Source: Algoriphagus sp. TR-M9 (GTDB taxonomy: Bacteria; Bacteroidota; Bacteroidia; Cytophagales; Cyclobacteriaceae). From it: a stretch of 64,000 nt of DNA. Location: positions 2,861,001 to 2,925,000 of the forward strand of contig NZ_CP115160.1 of assembly GCF_027594545.1 (NCBI RefSeq), written 5' to 3'. Positions within the stretch are counted from its first letter, which is position 1. Each line of letters begins with the position of its first letter. Below the pieces are notes generated by a model. It made no database searches and was not told the DNA's origin. It saw nothing but the letters and a program-made list of their open reading frames with translations. Shown here piece by piece: positions 7,333 to 17,205 of the stretch. The position numbers were made by a program, and so were the translations under genes.

Positions 7333-10080
7333 ATGAAAAAGCTATCAGCTGTATTCTTTATTCTATTTGCCTGCTTTCAAGCATCCGCTCAGAATTTTTC
7401 TATTACTGGGAGAATCATGGAGGAAGGCACTGAGAATGGAGTACCCAGTGCCACGGTTTTGCTTCAAAGTCTTCCAGATTCTACACAGGTAGACGGAGTA
7501 ATATCTGACTTTGACGGAAATTTCAATATCCCTGGTATTCCCAAAGGAAACTACCTGATCAAAATACAATACTTAGGATTTAAAACGCTTTACAAAAGCA
7601 TACAACTCAACCAAAACCTACAGCTAGGTGTCTTGGAGCTAAGCGAAGAAGCTACTGCACTGGACGAAGTCACCATCAATGCCCGAAGAGCCACAGGAGA
7701 ACAAAAAGGGGACACTACCTTATACAACGCCGCGGCTTTCAAGACCATGCGGGATGCCAGTGCGCAGACTTTAGTACAGAAGTTACCGGGAGTGGTCATG
7801 ATGGATGGGGCATTGCAGGCCCAGGGAGAAAATATCGCTCAAATCCTGGTGGATGGTAAACCTTTTTTCGGAGGAGACATTACCACTGCCCTGCAAAACC
7901 TACCGGCAGAAGTTATTCAGGGAATCGAAATCTATGACCAAAAAAGTGAAAAAGCACAGTTGAGCGGATTTGACGATGGAGAGCGCCTTAAAACTATCAA
8001 TATCGTCACCAAGCCTAACAGACGCAAAGGACAATTTGGCAAGACTACCGCCGGATACGGTACAGACGACAGATACTTACTAGGCGCCAGCATCAATTCC
8101 TTCAATGAAGACCAAAGAATCACCTTCACCGGCCTCAGCAATGACATCAACCTGCAGGACTATTCCAGCGACGCCAATAGCCAAAACGGAGGGGGAGGCA
8201 GACCTCAAAACGGAATTATCACCACCAATATTCTTGGCCTGAACTACACAGATAACTGGGGTGAAAAGATAAAAGTAAGCGCCAGTTACCTTTACAGAAA
8301 ACGTAAAAACGAAGGGATTTCATCCCTCTTCAGAGAGTATGTCACCAGCTCAGATAGTGATCAGACTTACGCTGAGGACAGCCGAAACACCAGAACCAAC
8401 CAGGATCACCGCTTTGATATGCGATTTGAATATCAAATCAATGAAAACAACAGATTGGTGTACAGGCCAAGGCTATCAGCAGCTTTTGACAAGGAAAATT
8501 CAGGATTTCTAGGGCAAAGCATGAATGCAGATGGCCCTTTGAACCAAACTGAAAACGTACGGACGGCAGACAACCAGGATTACGACCTTTATAATAGATT
8601 GTATTTCAGTCATAAATTTGCAAAGAAAGGCAGAAGCTTTACCATCAGTGCCAACCAAGGAAGCCATGCCAATAAGGATGATGCTTTGCGAAGAGCAGAA
8701 AACCAATACTACCAACCCGAAGAACGCACCGAAATCATCAACCAAAACATCACCCGTGACCGAACCGGCTTCAACTGGGATGTGGGTGTTTCCTACACCG
8801 AGCCCATAGGTGAAAAAGGACAGATGGAATTTGAATATGAAATCGGAAACAGAGGTGATGATTCCGATCAGTTGACATACGATATTCTCAATGAAGGAGA
8901 ACTAGATTATGACCTGGCTCTTGACACGGCATTGAGTAATACATTTGAGAGCAAATACCTGAATCAGGAAGTGGAATTGGGCTACCAATACAAAATGGAA
9001 AAAGTCCGCTTCCAGGTAGAGATGGAATATCAAATGGGCAAACTCCAAAATGACCAGACCTTCCCTCAGCCTTTTGATCTCACTAGGACCTTTGATGCAT
9101 TTTTGCCGACCATCCGGTTTGATTATGAAATCAACGATAACACGAATTTTGAATTAGACTATGATACGGACACAGATGCGCCGAGAATAGATCAGCTGCA
9201 AAGCGTCATTGACAATTCGAACCCACTTCAGCTACGAACAGGGAATCCCGATCTGGATCAGTCCTACTCTAATCGAATCCGAGGAAGATTCAGAACTAAC
9301 AATCCTGATACTGATCACTCCTTCTTCTTATTTGCGCAAGCACAAATCGTGAAAAACACCATTTCAAATTCATCCTTTATTGCCGATGAAACCACAGAAC
9401 TTGCCAATGGAATTATCTTGGAAAAAGGATCTCAGCTTTTCCTACCGGTAAACCTGGACGGAGCCAGAAACTTCAGATCCTGGATGAGCTACGGAATGCC
9501 ATTAGGCTTTGTCAAATCCAACTTTAACATCAATGGTGGATTGAGCTTTGATAGAAGACCAGGACAGGTAAATGGAGAACTTAGCTTTAATAATTCACAG
9601 CGCTTCAGCACAGGCATTTCCCTCACCAGTAACATCAGCGATCAGGTTGATTTCAATATTTCCACCAGAGGATCTTTCAACAAGGTGGAAAACACCTTGA
9701 ACCCCGCATTGAACAATAAATATTACAACCAGTACAGTAGATTAAACTTCAGCTGGATCATCTGGCAGGGCATTGTGTACAGACTGGATGTAAACCATCA
9801 GCTAAACACCGGGCTTTCCGAAGGGTTTGATATCAACTTTGTACTGATGAACATGAGCCTTGGTAAAAAAATATTCAACAATCAGCGTGGTGAGATATCA
9901 TTAAATGTATATGACCTCTTAGGGCAAAACAATAGCGTAAGGAGAAACGTCACCGACATCTACATAGAAGATGTGCAAAACAACGTACTCCAGCGCTACT
10001 TCATGCTCAGCTTCTCCTACAATCTGAGGAGATTCAGCAAGGGTACTGATATGGATGACTACAACGAGATTTACAACTAA
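7333..10080 (+). CDS. Outer-membrane beta-barrel receptor with carboxypeptidase-regulatory-like domain and TonB plug
   Basis: 915 residues. A signal peptide covers residues 1-19 (ending ASAQ). Residues about 22-105 form a carboxypeptidase-regulatory-like beta sandwich (SITGRIMEEGTENGVPSATV). A plug domain follows (about 130-225; LVQKLPGVVMMDG, ILVDGKPFFGGDI). The remainder is barrel-like with alternating aromatic strands, and the C-terminus has the order expected of an outer-membrane barrel. It has no SusD partner and lacks a SusC-specific start, so it is the general Bacteroidota OMP type; its ligand is unknown. A perfect terminator follows. Confidence 0.88.
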   Translation: MKKLSAVFFILFACFQASAQNFSITGRIMEEGTENGVPSATVLLQSLPDSTQVDGVISDFDGNFNIPGIPKGNYLIKIQYLGFKTLYKSIQLNQNLQLGVLELSEEATALDEVTINARRATGEQKGDTTLYNAAAFKTMRDASAQTLVQKLPGVVMMDGALQAQGENIAQILVDGKPFFGGDITTALQNLPAEVIQGIEIYDQKSEKAQLSGFDDGERLKTINIVTKPNRRKGQFGKTTAGYGTDDRYLLGASINSFNEDQRITFTGLSNDINLQDYSSDANSQNGGGGRPQNGIITTNILGLNYTDNWGEKIKVSASYLYRKRKNEGISSLFREYVTSSDSDQTYAEDSRNTRTNQDHRFDMRFEYQINENNRLVYRPRLSAAFDKENSGFLGQSMNADGPLNQTENVRTADNQDYDLYNRLYFSHKFAKKGRSFTISANQGSHANKDDALRRAENQYYQPEERTEIINQNITRDRTGFNWDVGVSYTEPIGEKGQMEFEYEIGNRGDDSDQLTYDILNEGELDYDLALDTALSNTFESKYLNQEVELGYQYKMEKVRFQVEMEYQMGKLQNDQTFPQPFDLTRTFDAFLPTIRFDYEINDNTNFELDYDTDTDAPRIDQLQSVIDNSNPLQLRTGNPDLDQSYSNRIRGRFRTNNPDTDHSFFLFAQAQIVKNTISNSSFIADETTELANGIILEKGSQLFLPVNLDGARNFRSWMSYGMPLGFVKSNFNINGGLSFDRRPGQVNGELSFNNSQRFSTGISLTSNISDQVDFNISTRGSFNKVENTLNPALNNKYYNQYSRLNFSWIIWQGIVYRLDVNHQLNTGLSEGFDINFVLMNMSLGKKIFNNQRGEISLNVYDLLGQNNSVRRNVTDIYIEDVQNNVLQRYFMLSFSYNLRRFSKGTDMDDYNEIYN

Positions 10081-10082
10081 TG

Positions 10083-10119
10083 AAAAAAGGCTGAGAAATA
10101 AATATCTCAGCCTTTTTTT
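10083..10119. terminator. Bidirectional intrinsic terminator
   Basis: AAAAAAGGCTGAGA (10083-10096) and TCTCAGCCTTTTTT (10105-10118) form a perfect 14-bp stem with an 8-nt loop. An A-run precedes and a T-run follows, so it works for the receptor gene on the plus strand and for the convergent Cys-rich gene on the minus strand, whose stop codon overlaps its end. Confidence 0.9.
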
Positions 10120-10444
10120 ATGCCAGCATGGCATTGCATTCTGCAATGCACGCTCGGCAAGCTAGGGCGCATTCCTGACAAGCTTCATGATCGTGCTTTT
10201 CGCACTCTCTGGCACAATTATAACAAGCATCCACACACTGCTGCATGGCTATGGCCCTATCCAGAGAACTGCTTTCATTCACTGAAATACAATCCTTGCA
10301 GGCATCAATACAGCGTTCACATAATCTTATGCAATCGCCCATTCCTGGACGGTTTTTGCAGGATTCAATGCACTCTTCACATGCTCTTATACACTTTTCA
10401 CAAGAATCAATCACACTTGTTTTTATTTTGGTTATTGAGTTCAT
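10118..10444 (-). CDS. Four-helix-bundle copper-binding Cys-rich protein (Csp/DUF326-like)
   Basis: 108 residues with 19 Cys, nearly all in CxxxC or CxxC spacing facing one side of predicted helices (C15, C18, C22, C25, C29, C38, C42, C45, C49, C52, C70, C74, C77, C81, C89, C92, C96, C99, C103). This is the hallmark of the copper storage protein family (Csp; formerly DUF326), cytosolic four-helix bundles that fill with Cu(I). No signal peptide, so the cytosolic type is expected. It ends inside the shared terminator. The gap to the next gene (10445-10716) contains no further gene that I can support. Confidence 0.9.
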   Translation of the reverse strand: MNSITKIKTSVIDSCEKCIRACEECIESCKNRPGMGDCIRLCERCIDACKDCISVNESSSLDRAIAMQQCVDACYNCARECEKHDHEACQECALACRACIAECNAMLA

Positions 10445-10716
10445 AATAATTGGGTTTAGTTCCTAATTCTTATCCTTTCAGGATCTGAAGTTAGACCAAA
10501 AGGAAAACAACTCATTTGATTGCATATCCAATTAAAAACAAACTCGAAGCCAAAAAGCAGCATCTCCTCAGAGCTAAGAGAAAGCCTATTATATAGGAGA
10601 TAAAACTTTGAACGGTAGAGTCTTCTGTGGAACAAAAGTCTCAAACTGTGTAATGATGATTCAGTCAATTCTGATAAAAAAAACCTAATCAGAAACTTTC
10701 CAAGCTCAAATGGCAT

Positions 10717-11739
10717 TTGCTAGCTAACATTAAAAACAACCTTGTTTTGAAATCTCCTAAACCATACTCATTATTGGATCTAGCCATCATCCGTGAAGAC
10801 TATGATGCGAAAGATGCCTACGAAAGAAGCTTACAAGTCGCACAACATGCCGAAAAGTTGGGCTATACGAGAATGTGGCTTGCCGAGCATCACAACATGG
10901 CCAATGTAGGCAGCTCTTCTCCACAGATATTAATTGGCTACCTAGCAAACGGCACTTCCAAAATCCGACTAGGATCAGGAGGAATCATGCTACCAAATCA
11001 CAGTCCACTGATCATCGCAGAGCAGTTTGGAACGCTTGCCACGCTTTACCCAAACCGGATTGACCTAGGACTGGGCAGAGCGCCTGGCACTGATCAAACT
11101 ACAGCGACCGCACTTCGGAGAGGAAGACACGAATCTGTCCAAGAATTCCCGAGCGATCTGGATGATTTACGGCAATATTTTTCAGAAGACAATCTTGATT
11201 CCAAAGTCCGGGCTTTCCCAGCCGAAGGCCTTGATATCCCTATCTACTTACTTGGCTCAAGCATGAGCAGTGCCATGCTTGCTTCCGAGAAGGGACTACC
11301 TTACGCATTCGCAAGTCATTTTGCACCGGGGTATTTGATCAACGCTTCGAGGCATTATAGAGAAAACTTCCAGCCCTCAGAGCATTTGGAGAAGCCATAC
11401 TTCATCTCCTGTGTGAATGTGATCGCTGCTGATTCTGACGAGGAAGCACATTATTTGGCTACCTCTTTTTACCAAACCGCCCTGGGAATTATTCGTGGCA
11501 GATCTTATCCTATGAAAAAACCGGTCAAAAGTATGGAAGGAATCTGGACCGAACCGGAAGCAGCCGCTATCCAGAATATGATGGCTTGTACATTTATTGG
11601 CACCAAAGAGAGTCTAAAACCACAATTCGAGAGCTTCTTCCGACAGGTAGAAGTGGATGAGCTGATGGTATCTACGAATATCTATGATCCTGAGAAGCGA
11701 TTGAGATCATTGGAGATCACGGCTGAGGTGTTGGGTTAA
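10717..11739 (+). CDS. LLM-class flavin-dependent oxidoreductase (luciferase-like)
   Basis: 340 residues in the frame, the typical length of single-component bacterial-luciferase-like monooxygenases of the MsnO8 type. Signature segments: [12 protein letters not shown] at the N-terminus, [49 protein letters not shown] (conserved flavin and barrel positions) and [10 protein letters not shown]. The C-terminus carries the F(I)GT-type ending. Start is uncertain: no ATG exists in frame, TTG at 10717 and TTG at 10747 are the options, and homologues begin close to the PYSLLDLA motif. It is FMN dependent; the substrate is unknown. Confidence 0.85.
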   Translation: MLANIKNNLVLKSPKPYSLLDLAIIREDYDAKDAYERSLQVAQHAEKLGYTRMWLAEHHNMANVGSSSPQILIGYLANGTSKIRLGSGGIMLPNHSPLIIAEQFGTLATLYPNRIDLGLGRAPGTDQTTATALRRGRHESVQEFPSDLDDLRQYFSEDNLDSKVRAFPAEGLDIPIYLLGSSMSSAMLASEKGLPYAFASHFAPGYLINASRHYRENFQPSEHLEKPYFISCVNVIAADSDEEAHYLATSFYQTALGIIRGRSYPMKKPVKSMEGIWTEPEAAAIQNMMACTFIGTKESLKPQFESFFRQVEVDELMVSTNIYDPEKRLRSLEITAEVLG

Positions 11740-11766
11740 TTCGAAGCTTGTTTTTCCATAAATTTC

Positions 11767-11889
11767 TTCCCGCAGATTTGCGCTGAAAAATCCGCTGATA
11801 ATCGCTGATTTTTTAGGTTTTGTAGTCAAATTATAAAGCAAGAGATCTGCGAAAATCTGCGGCAGTTATCAGCTGTTCATCTGCGGGAA
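11767..11889. repeat. Intergenic inverted-repeat element with CCGCAGAT ends
   Basis: TTCCCGCAGAT (11767-11777) and ATCTGCGGGAA (11879-11889) are perfect 11-bp inverted repeats enclosing further partial copies (ATCTGCGAAAATCTGCGG at 11845-11862). A related stretch occurs at about 54510-54556. It sits between convergent genes and may also act in termination; its right end abuts the ABC permease stop codon. Confidence 0.55.
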
Positions 11890-11897
11890 CTACTACA

Positions 11898-14330
11898 CTA
11901 CTCATCCGCCAAACTATCTACCGGATTATCCAAAGCAGCCTTCACCGCTCTAAATCCCACCGTAGCGGCAGTGATCAAAAGGGAAACAAGCATTACCAAT
12001 ACATACAAGCCTAGGGGCACAGTGGTCTTGTAGGAGAAGTTCTGCAACCATTGATCCGTGAGGTAATAACCCAGCGGCACAGCAATCACACAAGCGATCA
12101 GCACCAGATAAATAAACTCTTTTGAAAGCAAAAATGTGATTTGGGATATCGAAGCTCCAAGCACTTTTCGAATTCCGATTTCCTTGAGCTTTTGCCCCAC
12201 CAAGAAAGAAATTAACCCATACAAACCAATCGAAGAAATCACAATCGAAAGCACGGCAAAGACTTTATAAACCAGTGAAAGTTGGTTTTCTCTACGGTAG
12301 AAATTCGCAATCGTCTCATCCAAAAACTCTCCGGAGTAGATTGCATCTGGATAGATGTTTTTGAATTCCTCCTCAATACTCGTCAGCGTCTGCTGACCTG
12401 CCGAACTATCCAGTTTCATTCCCATGACGTAGTAAGACTCCCGTTCCGTAGCAATGATGAAGGGTTTCACTTCCTCCCTTAAAGAATTTTGCGCAAAATC
12501 TTTCACTACTCCGGTGATCCTCATCCAAGGCTCTCCACCACCAATTGTAATTCTTTTGCCTACAGCATCCTCCGGGTTAGCAACATTGAGTCTTTTGGCC
12601 ATGGTCTCATTGATTACCGCTTCTTTGAGCGTGTCGCTTTCAGAAAAACCGGTTCCTGCAGCAAACTGCAACCCATAATTATCAAAGTAATCTGCGTCTC
12701 CGTACTTCAGGGAAGCCATAAACGGCACATCTTCTCTTTTGTCATCAAACCAAAAATTCGAAGCCCAATTGTTATTGGAAGAGGGCACATCACTGGAAAT
12801 ACTGACGCTTTTGATTTGAGAATTTGCTTCCAAACGCTGTTTCAGTACATCCAGCCTCCCATCTCTTGGTTCGTCAGAGGGAAGATCAAAGTAGTACACG
12901 GCCTCTTTCGAAAACCCTAGATCTGCATTTTGGATTTCCGTCATCTGCTTTACCGCAATCACCGTCGCGATCATCAGCACTTGTGCAATCACAAACTGCA
13001 GCACGACCAAACTTCTTCGCAAAGAAACTCCACCGATCTGCGCTACCTGAATCTTATTTTTCAATGCCTGAATCGGCTGAAATCCCGAAAGAATCAATGC
13101 CGGATAAAGCCCCGACAGCAAAGTCACTCCCAGAACTATAGCAACTGAAAACAAAAGAAAGGTAGGGGTAATCAACTGAATGGTTTCTGGCACTTCGGCC
13201 ACTTTACTGAGGTAAGGAAGTAAAATAGTCGCTGCGAGCGTAGAAATCGTCGCTGAGATAAATACGACCATAAAAGTCTCCCCAAAAGATTGGAAAACGA
13301 CCTGTCCCCTACTACCTCCCATCACTTTTCTAATGCCCACTTCCTTGCTTTTCCCGATTGCCTGCGCAGTGGAAAGATTCACAAAGTTGATCGAAGCCAT
13401 CAGGAGAATGAAAACACCAATCAATGCAAGCGTATAAATCGTTGCCTTGCGAATCATATTTCCACTGATCGGATCAAAGCGAGTATCAAAGTGGATATCC
13501 TTCATTTCCTGCAGAAAAAAGGACTTCTTCGAAGTGCCTCTATCCTTGTAGGTCTTTTCTGCAAAGGCTAGCAATTGCTGATTGATTTGGGCTGGATTCC
13601 CTACTTCAGGAAGCTTCAAATACACCTGAAAATTACTACTAAAGCTTCCCCACTCGTCAAAATAGGTATCAAAAATCTCCTCGTTACTCTCCATGGTTTT
13701 ATAGGACACCAGCATGTCAAATCGGAAATTACTGTTGTCTGGAAGGTCCGCAACGATCGCTCCCACGGAAGCTTCTATGCGTTTGGACAAAAGCAGTGGT
13801 TTGCCGAAGGCATTTTCCCACGTGCCAAAAAGCTTCTTGGCTTCTGTCTCCGTAAGCGCCACTTGGCCAGGATCATTTAAGGAATTTAGGTTTCCTGCCA
13901 ATACCTTCACATCAAATAATGAAGGGTAATCAGCTGTGGTAAAGAAGGCATCTTCGATTACAAAATTATTCTCTCCTGAGCCTGTCACAGCTTCATCAAG
14001 CGTCACAAAAACCGATGAATTCACAACGGGAACGATTGCCTCAATTCCTGATAAATCAGCTTTCAACGCCTCTGGCATGGGAGGAGATACGCCCGGCGTG
14101 TAGCTCATTCCATCGGAGTACTCATCCTGAGTCACTACGCGATAGATTTGATCCGAATTGGACTGAAAACTATCGTAGCTGAGTTCGTAGCTTACTACTG
14201 TGAAAAGCAAAAAAGCAGCGGTAATCCCAAGCGTCAAACCAAAAATGTTAATCAACGCGACACGCTTGCCTTTTTTAAGATTTCGCCAAGCAATTTTAGA
14301 GTAAATTTTCCACATAGGTATGGTATTCAA
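11898..14330 (-). CDS. ABC transporter permease, MacB/FtsX type
   Basis: 810 residues with the double-FtsX architecture common in Bacteroidota: a cytoplasmic start (WRNLKKGKRVALINIFGLTLG), TM1 near 25-50, a large periplasmic MacB-like domain (about 50-290), a block of three membrane segments (about 295-420) with the GIRKVMGGSRGQVV loop, a second TM/periplasmic domain (about 430-690), and a final block containing EIGIRKVLGASISQI. It would need a separate ATPase, and none is adjacent. Such permeases act in mechanotransmission-type export of lipoproteins, toxins or antimicrobials. The true start may be the second Met, five codons in. It is oriented alone. Confidence 0.88.
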   Translation of the reverse strand: MNTIPMWKIYSKIAWRNLKKGKRVALINIFGLTLGITAAFLLFTVVSYELSYDSFQSNSDQIYRVVTQDEYSDGMSYTPGVSPPMPEALKADLSGIEAIVPVVNSSVFVTLDEAVTGSGENNFVIEDAFFTTADYPSLFDVKVLAGNLNSLNDPGQVALTETEAKKLFGTWENAFGKPLLLSKRIEASVGAIVADLPDNSNFRFDMLVSYKTMESNEEIFDTYFDEWGSFSSNFQVYLKLPEVGNPAQINQQLLAFAEKTYKDRGTSKKSFFLQEMKDIHFDTRFDPISGNMIRKATIYTLALIGVFILLMASINFVNLSTAQAIGKSKEVGIRKVMGGSRGQVVFQSFGETFMVVFISATISTLAATILLPYLSKVAEVPETIQLITPTFLLFSVAIVLGVTLLSGLYPALILSGFQPIQALKNKIQVAQIGGVSLRRSLVVLQFVIAQVLMIATVIAVKQMTEIQNADLGFSKEAVYYFDLPSDEPRDGRLDVLKQRLEANSQIKSVSISSDVPSSNNNWASNFWFDDKREDVPFMASLKYGDADYFDNYGLQFAAGTGFSESDTLKEAVINETMAKRLNVANPEDAVGKRITIGGGEPWMRITGVVKDFAQNSLREEVKPFIIATERESYYVMGMKLDSSAGQQTLTSIEEEFKNIYPDAIYSGEFLDETIANFYRRENQLSLVYKVFAVLSIVISSIGLYGLISFLVGQKLKEIGIRKVLGASISQITFLLSKEFIYLVLIACVIAVPLGYYLTDQWLQNFSYKTTVPLGLYVLVMLVSLLITAATVGFRAVKAALDNPVDSLADE

Positions 14331-14675
14331 ATTTTTCTGATCTACAGCATTTAACCCAAGATCAAACCAGAAAAAACAGGCCCATATAGGCTCAGAATGA
14401 AGATTTATTTAAAATCGTATAGAGTTCCCCGAACAATTTTGTTCGCTTTCGGGCGAAGGGCATTTAGAAAATGTCGAATTAGATCGACAAAACCATCTTG
14501 AAATTGTCGTTTAAAATCGACAAAATATATAAGCATAAACCCCAAGATTTTCATCTCAGGGTTTAATACCATTCCTCTAAAATTCATCGCCCATGCGAGT
14601 GTCTCCAATCACATTTTCAAACCTCTTTGCGCCTTCTTTGCGCCACCCTAGCGAACTCCGCGGTTAAAAGAATAC
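14331..14675. other. Intergenic region with short palindromes and a TTTGCGCC repeat, no gene seen
   Basis: The 345 bp between the permease and tex contain a GAACAATTTTGTTC palindrome near 14431, three dispersed TCGAC-AAA motifs near 14480-14525, and a directly repeated segment (CTTTGCGCC twice) ending ACTCCGCGGTTAAAA near 14625-14668. The latter resembles widely dispersed intergenic repeats of this phylum. A 67-codon minus-strand frame here is built from these repeats and is not considered a gene. Confidence 0.4.
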
Positions 14676-16940
14676 TCACCCACCAAACTTCCCTTTGAGT
14701 GCAGCTAACTTATCAGCCATTGAGCCTTCCGATTCTTGATGCTGAGGTTTTTTAGCAACAGGTCTTTTCTCTCCTGTGCGGGATTTAGAATCTCGACCTC
14801 GCTCCGCAAAAGGATCTGACTTCATGCTCAGCCCGATTCGCTTACGCGGAATATCCACTTCCATGACTGTCACCTGCACTTTTTGATTGACAGAAACAAT
14901 CTCATTGGGATCCTTCACAAAACGGTCAGCCAAATGGCTTAAATGCACCAAACCATCCTGATGTACTCCCACGTCCACAAATGCTCCAAAAGCCGTAATA
15001 TTCGTCACCACGCCAGGCAACTTCATTCCAACTTTCAGATCAGCCATGCTGTTTACTGATTCCTCGAATGCAAAAACCTCAAAGCTCTCTCGGGGATCTC
15101 TACCCGGCTTGGCCAGTTCTTCCAAAATATCCTGAAGCGTCGGCAAACCAACCGTTTCAGACACGTAATTCTTCAGAGAAATCCGATTTCTCAACTCCTC
15201 CGAACTCATCAAATCAGAAACCGAAGCATTCACATCTTTCGCCATTTGCTCCACCAAACCATAGCGCTCAGGATGCACAGCTGAGGAATCCAATGGATGC
15301 TTTGCTTTACTGATTCTCAAGAAACCTGCAGCCTGCTCAAATGCTTTATCACCTAAACGAGGCACCTTCTTCAGTTGTGCGCGGCTTTTGAAAGGACCAT
15401 TTTCATTTCGAAAATCCACGATATTTTGAGCCAAGGTTGGCCCCAAACCTGACACATAAGTCAGTAATTGTTTAGAAGCTGTATTTACCTCCACCCCTAC
15501 TCCATTCACCGCGGACATCACGGTATCGTCCAGCGCATTTTTCAAGGCATTCTGATCCACGTCATGTTGGTACTGACCGACACCGATAGATTTGGGATCG
15601 ATTTTCACCAGTTCAGCCAGCGGATCCATTAATCGACGACCAATAGATACAGCCCCTCTTACGGTCAAATCCAGATCTGGAAATTCCTCCCTTGCCACAT
15701 CCGAAGCCGAATAAATGGAAGCTCCGGATTCATTCACCATGGTGATAATGACTGATTTTGATAAGCCTAAGCCTTTCACAAAAGCCTCTGTCTCGCGCCC
15801 TGCTGTGCCATTTCCTATCGCAATTGCTTCGATTGCATATTTCTCCACTAATCCTTTCACGTTCATCGCAGCTTCTTGCCCTCTGCGGTTGGCTTCATGA
15901 GGGAAAATAGCTTCATAGTGTAGGAATTGACCCTGTGGCCCGAGACAAACCAGTTTGCAGCCTGTTCGGAATCCTGGGTCGATTGCCATCACAGATTTCT
16001 CACCCAGTGGCGCACCCAGTAAAAGTTGTTTCAAATTCTCTGTAAAAACCTTGATCGCCTCCTCATCCGCTTTGCGCTTGGTCAGCAGTCGAACCTCCGT
16101 TTCCATGCTTGGTTTGAGCAGTCTGCGGTAGCAATCCTTGATCGCCAGCCTCACTTGCTCCACAGAAGAATTTGCAGCATCTGCCAGGATCATTTTCTCC
16201 ATCTGATAGATGGCTGATGCTTCTTCCGGAACAGAATCCAACATCAAAAAAAGCTCTTTCTCACCTCTTCTCATCGCCAAAACCCGATGAGAAGGTGCAG
16301 TTTTTATAGGTTCAGACCAGTCAAAGTAGTCCTTGTATTTAATCGCTTCCTGTTCTTTGCCCGGCAGGACTTTCGAAGAGAAAACTCCCTCTTCCAAGAA
16401 AAGCTTACGCATCTTCTCTCTGAGTTCAGCCTTCTCGTTGATCCACTCTCCCATGATATCGCGTGCTCCCTGAAGTGCTTCTTCGGTAGAATTCACTTCT
16501 TTTTCGGCATCCACAAACTTCTCGGCCTCAGCTTCCAGATCAATGGATTTTTGCTCAAAAACCAGCTCCGCAAGTGGCTCCAAGCCTTTCTCTCTGGCGA
16601 TAGTCGCCTTTGTTCTCCGCTTAGGCTTGTATGGCAAATAGATATCTTCCAACTTTGACATCGTCTCAGCTGCATTTACTTTATCTTTCAATTCCGGAGT
16701 CAATTTTCCTTGTTCCTCGATTGATTTCAGCACAGCTTCCTTTCGCTTCGCTAGCTCGCGAAGTTGCAACACGCGATCACGAATGGCGGAAACCTGCACC
16801 TCATCCAACTCACCTGTAGCTTCTTTTCTATATCGGGAAATAAAAGGAACCGTCCCTCCCTCATCCAGCAATTTCACAGTGGCATCTACCTGATGCGGCT
16901 TAATTTGGAGTTCTGCGGCTATTTGTACTTCGTAATTCAT
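14676..16940 (-). CDS. tex: Tex-family RNA-binding transcriptional accessory protein
   Basis: About 754 residues from the preferred ATG at 16940 (the frame is open for six more codons). Order: N-terminal helical Tex domain (IKPHQVDATVKLLDEGGTVP, FISRYRKEATGELDEVQ), YqgF/RNase H-like domain near 320-450 (VMAIDPGFRTGCKL), tandem helix-hairpin-helix near 480-560 (YVSGLGPTLAQNIVDFR) and a C-terminal S1 domain near 640-715 (ITAFGAFVDVGVHQDGLVH). A basic Lys/Arg tail follows. Tex binds RNA/DNA and affects transcription-complex handling in the cytoplasm. Length and order are standard. Confidence 0.95.
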   Translation of the reverse strand: MNYEVQIAAELQIKPHQVDATVKLLDEGGTVPFISRYRKEATGELDEVQVSAIRDRVLQLRELAKRKEAVLKSIEEQGKLTPELKDKVNAAETMSKLEDIYLPYKPKRRTKATIAREKGLEPLAELVFEQKSIDLEAEAEKFVDAEKEVNSTEEALQGARDIMGEWINEKAELREKMRKLFLEEGVFSSKVLPGKEQEAIKYKDYFDWSEPIKTAPSHRVLAMRRGEKELFLMLDSVPEEASAIYQMEKMILADAANSSVEQVRLAIKDCYRRLLKPSMETEVRLLTKRKADEEAIKVFTENLKQLLLGAPLGEKSVMAIDPGFRTGCKLVCLGPQGQFLHYEAIFPHEANRRGQEAAMNVKGLVEKYAIEAIAIGNGTAGRETEAFVKGLGLSKSVIITMVNESGASIYSASDVAREEFPDLDLTVRGAVSIGRRLMDPLAELVKIDPKSIGVGQYQHDVDQNALKNALDDTVMSAVNGVGVEVNTASKQLLTYVSGLGPTLAQNIVDFRNENGPFKSRAQLKKVPRLGDKAFEQAAGFLRISKAKHPLDSSAVHPERYGLVEQMAKDVNASVSDLMSSEELRNRISLKNYVSETVGLPTLQDILEELAKPGRDPRESFEVFAFEESVNSMADLKVGMKLPGVVTNITAFGAFVDVGVHQDGLVHLSHLADRFVKDPNEIVSVNQKVQVTVMEVDIPRKRIGLSMKSDPFAERGRDSKSRTGEKRPVAKKPQHQESEGSMADKLAALKGKFGG

Positions 16941-17136
16941 ATCAATAAGGAAATTCAATGCGTAATTTGGCTTGCAAGGTAGTGGTCATTTTGGAGACAA
17001 AAAGTATGAAATGTGAGGCCTGTCACTAAGGGTCTGATTTTAAGATTGTAAAATTGGAAGATTGAATCAACACTTCCTCTCTAAACACTGATGATTTCAC
17101 TAATCTTGAAAACAATAAGAATCAGTATAGAGTAAA

Positions 17137-17168
17137 AACCTTCGAGGTTCTGGAAAACCTCAAAGGTT
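17137..17168. repeat. AACCTTCGAGGTT inverted-repeat element
   Basis: AACCTTCGAGGTT (17137-17149) and AACCTCAAAGGTT (17156-17168) are inverted copies with one mismatch, and each is itself nearly palindromic. It lies 37 bp upstream of the thioredoxin start, in the 265-bp gap behind tex, and could act as a hairpin in the leader. Confidence 0.45.
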
Positions 17169-17205
17169 CAAGTAAAGCCCGTAAATCGTAAATCAACTAT
17201 CTGAA

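Noticed and set aside
7333..10080. SusC of a polysaccharide utilisation locus
   Set aside because: There is no SusD gene next to it, and the barrel and N-terminus fit the general OMP type. The GH95 gene is 10 kb away.
10456..10716. 86-residue minus-strand frame between the Cys-rich and luciferase-like genes
   Set aside because: Composition is unlike a protein, it has no recognisable motif and it overlaps the likely promoter of the luciferase-like gene.
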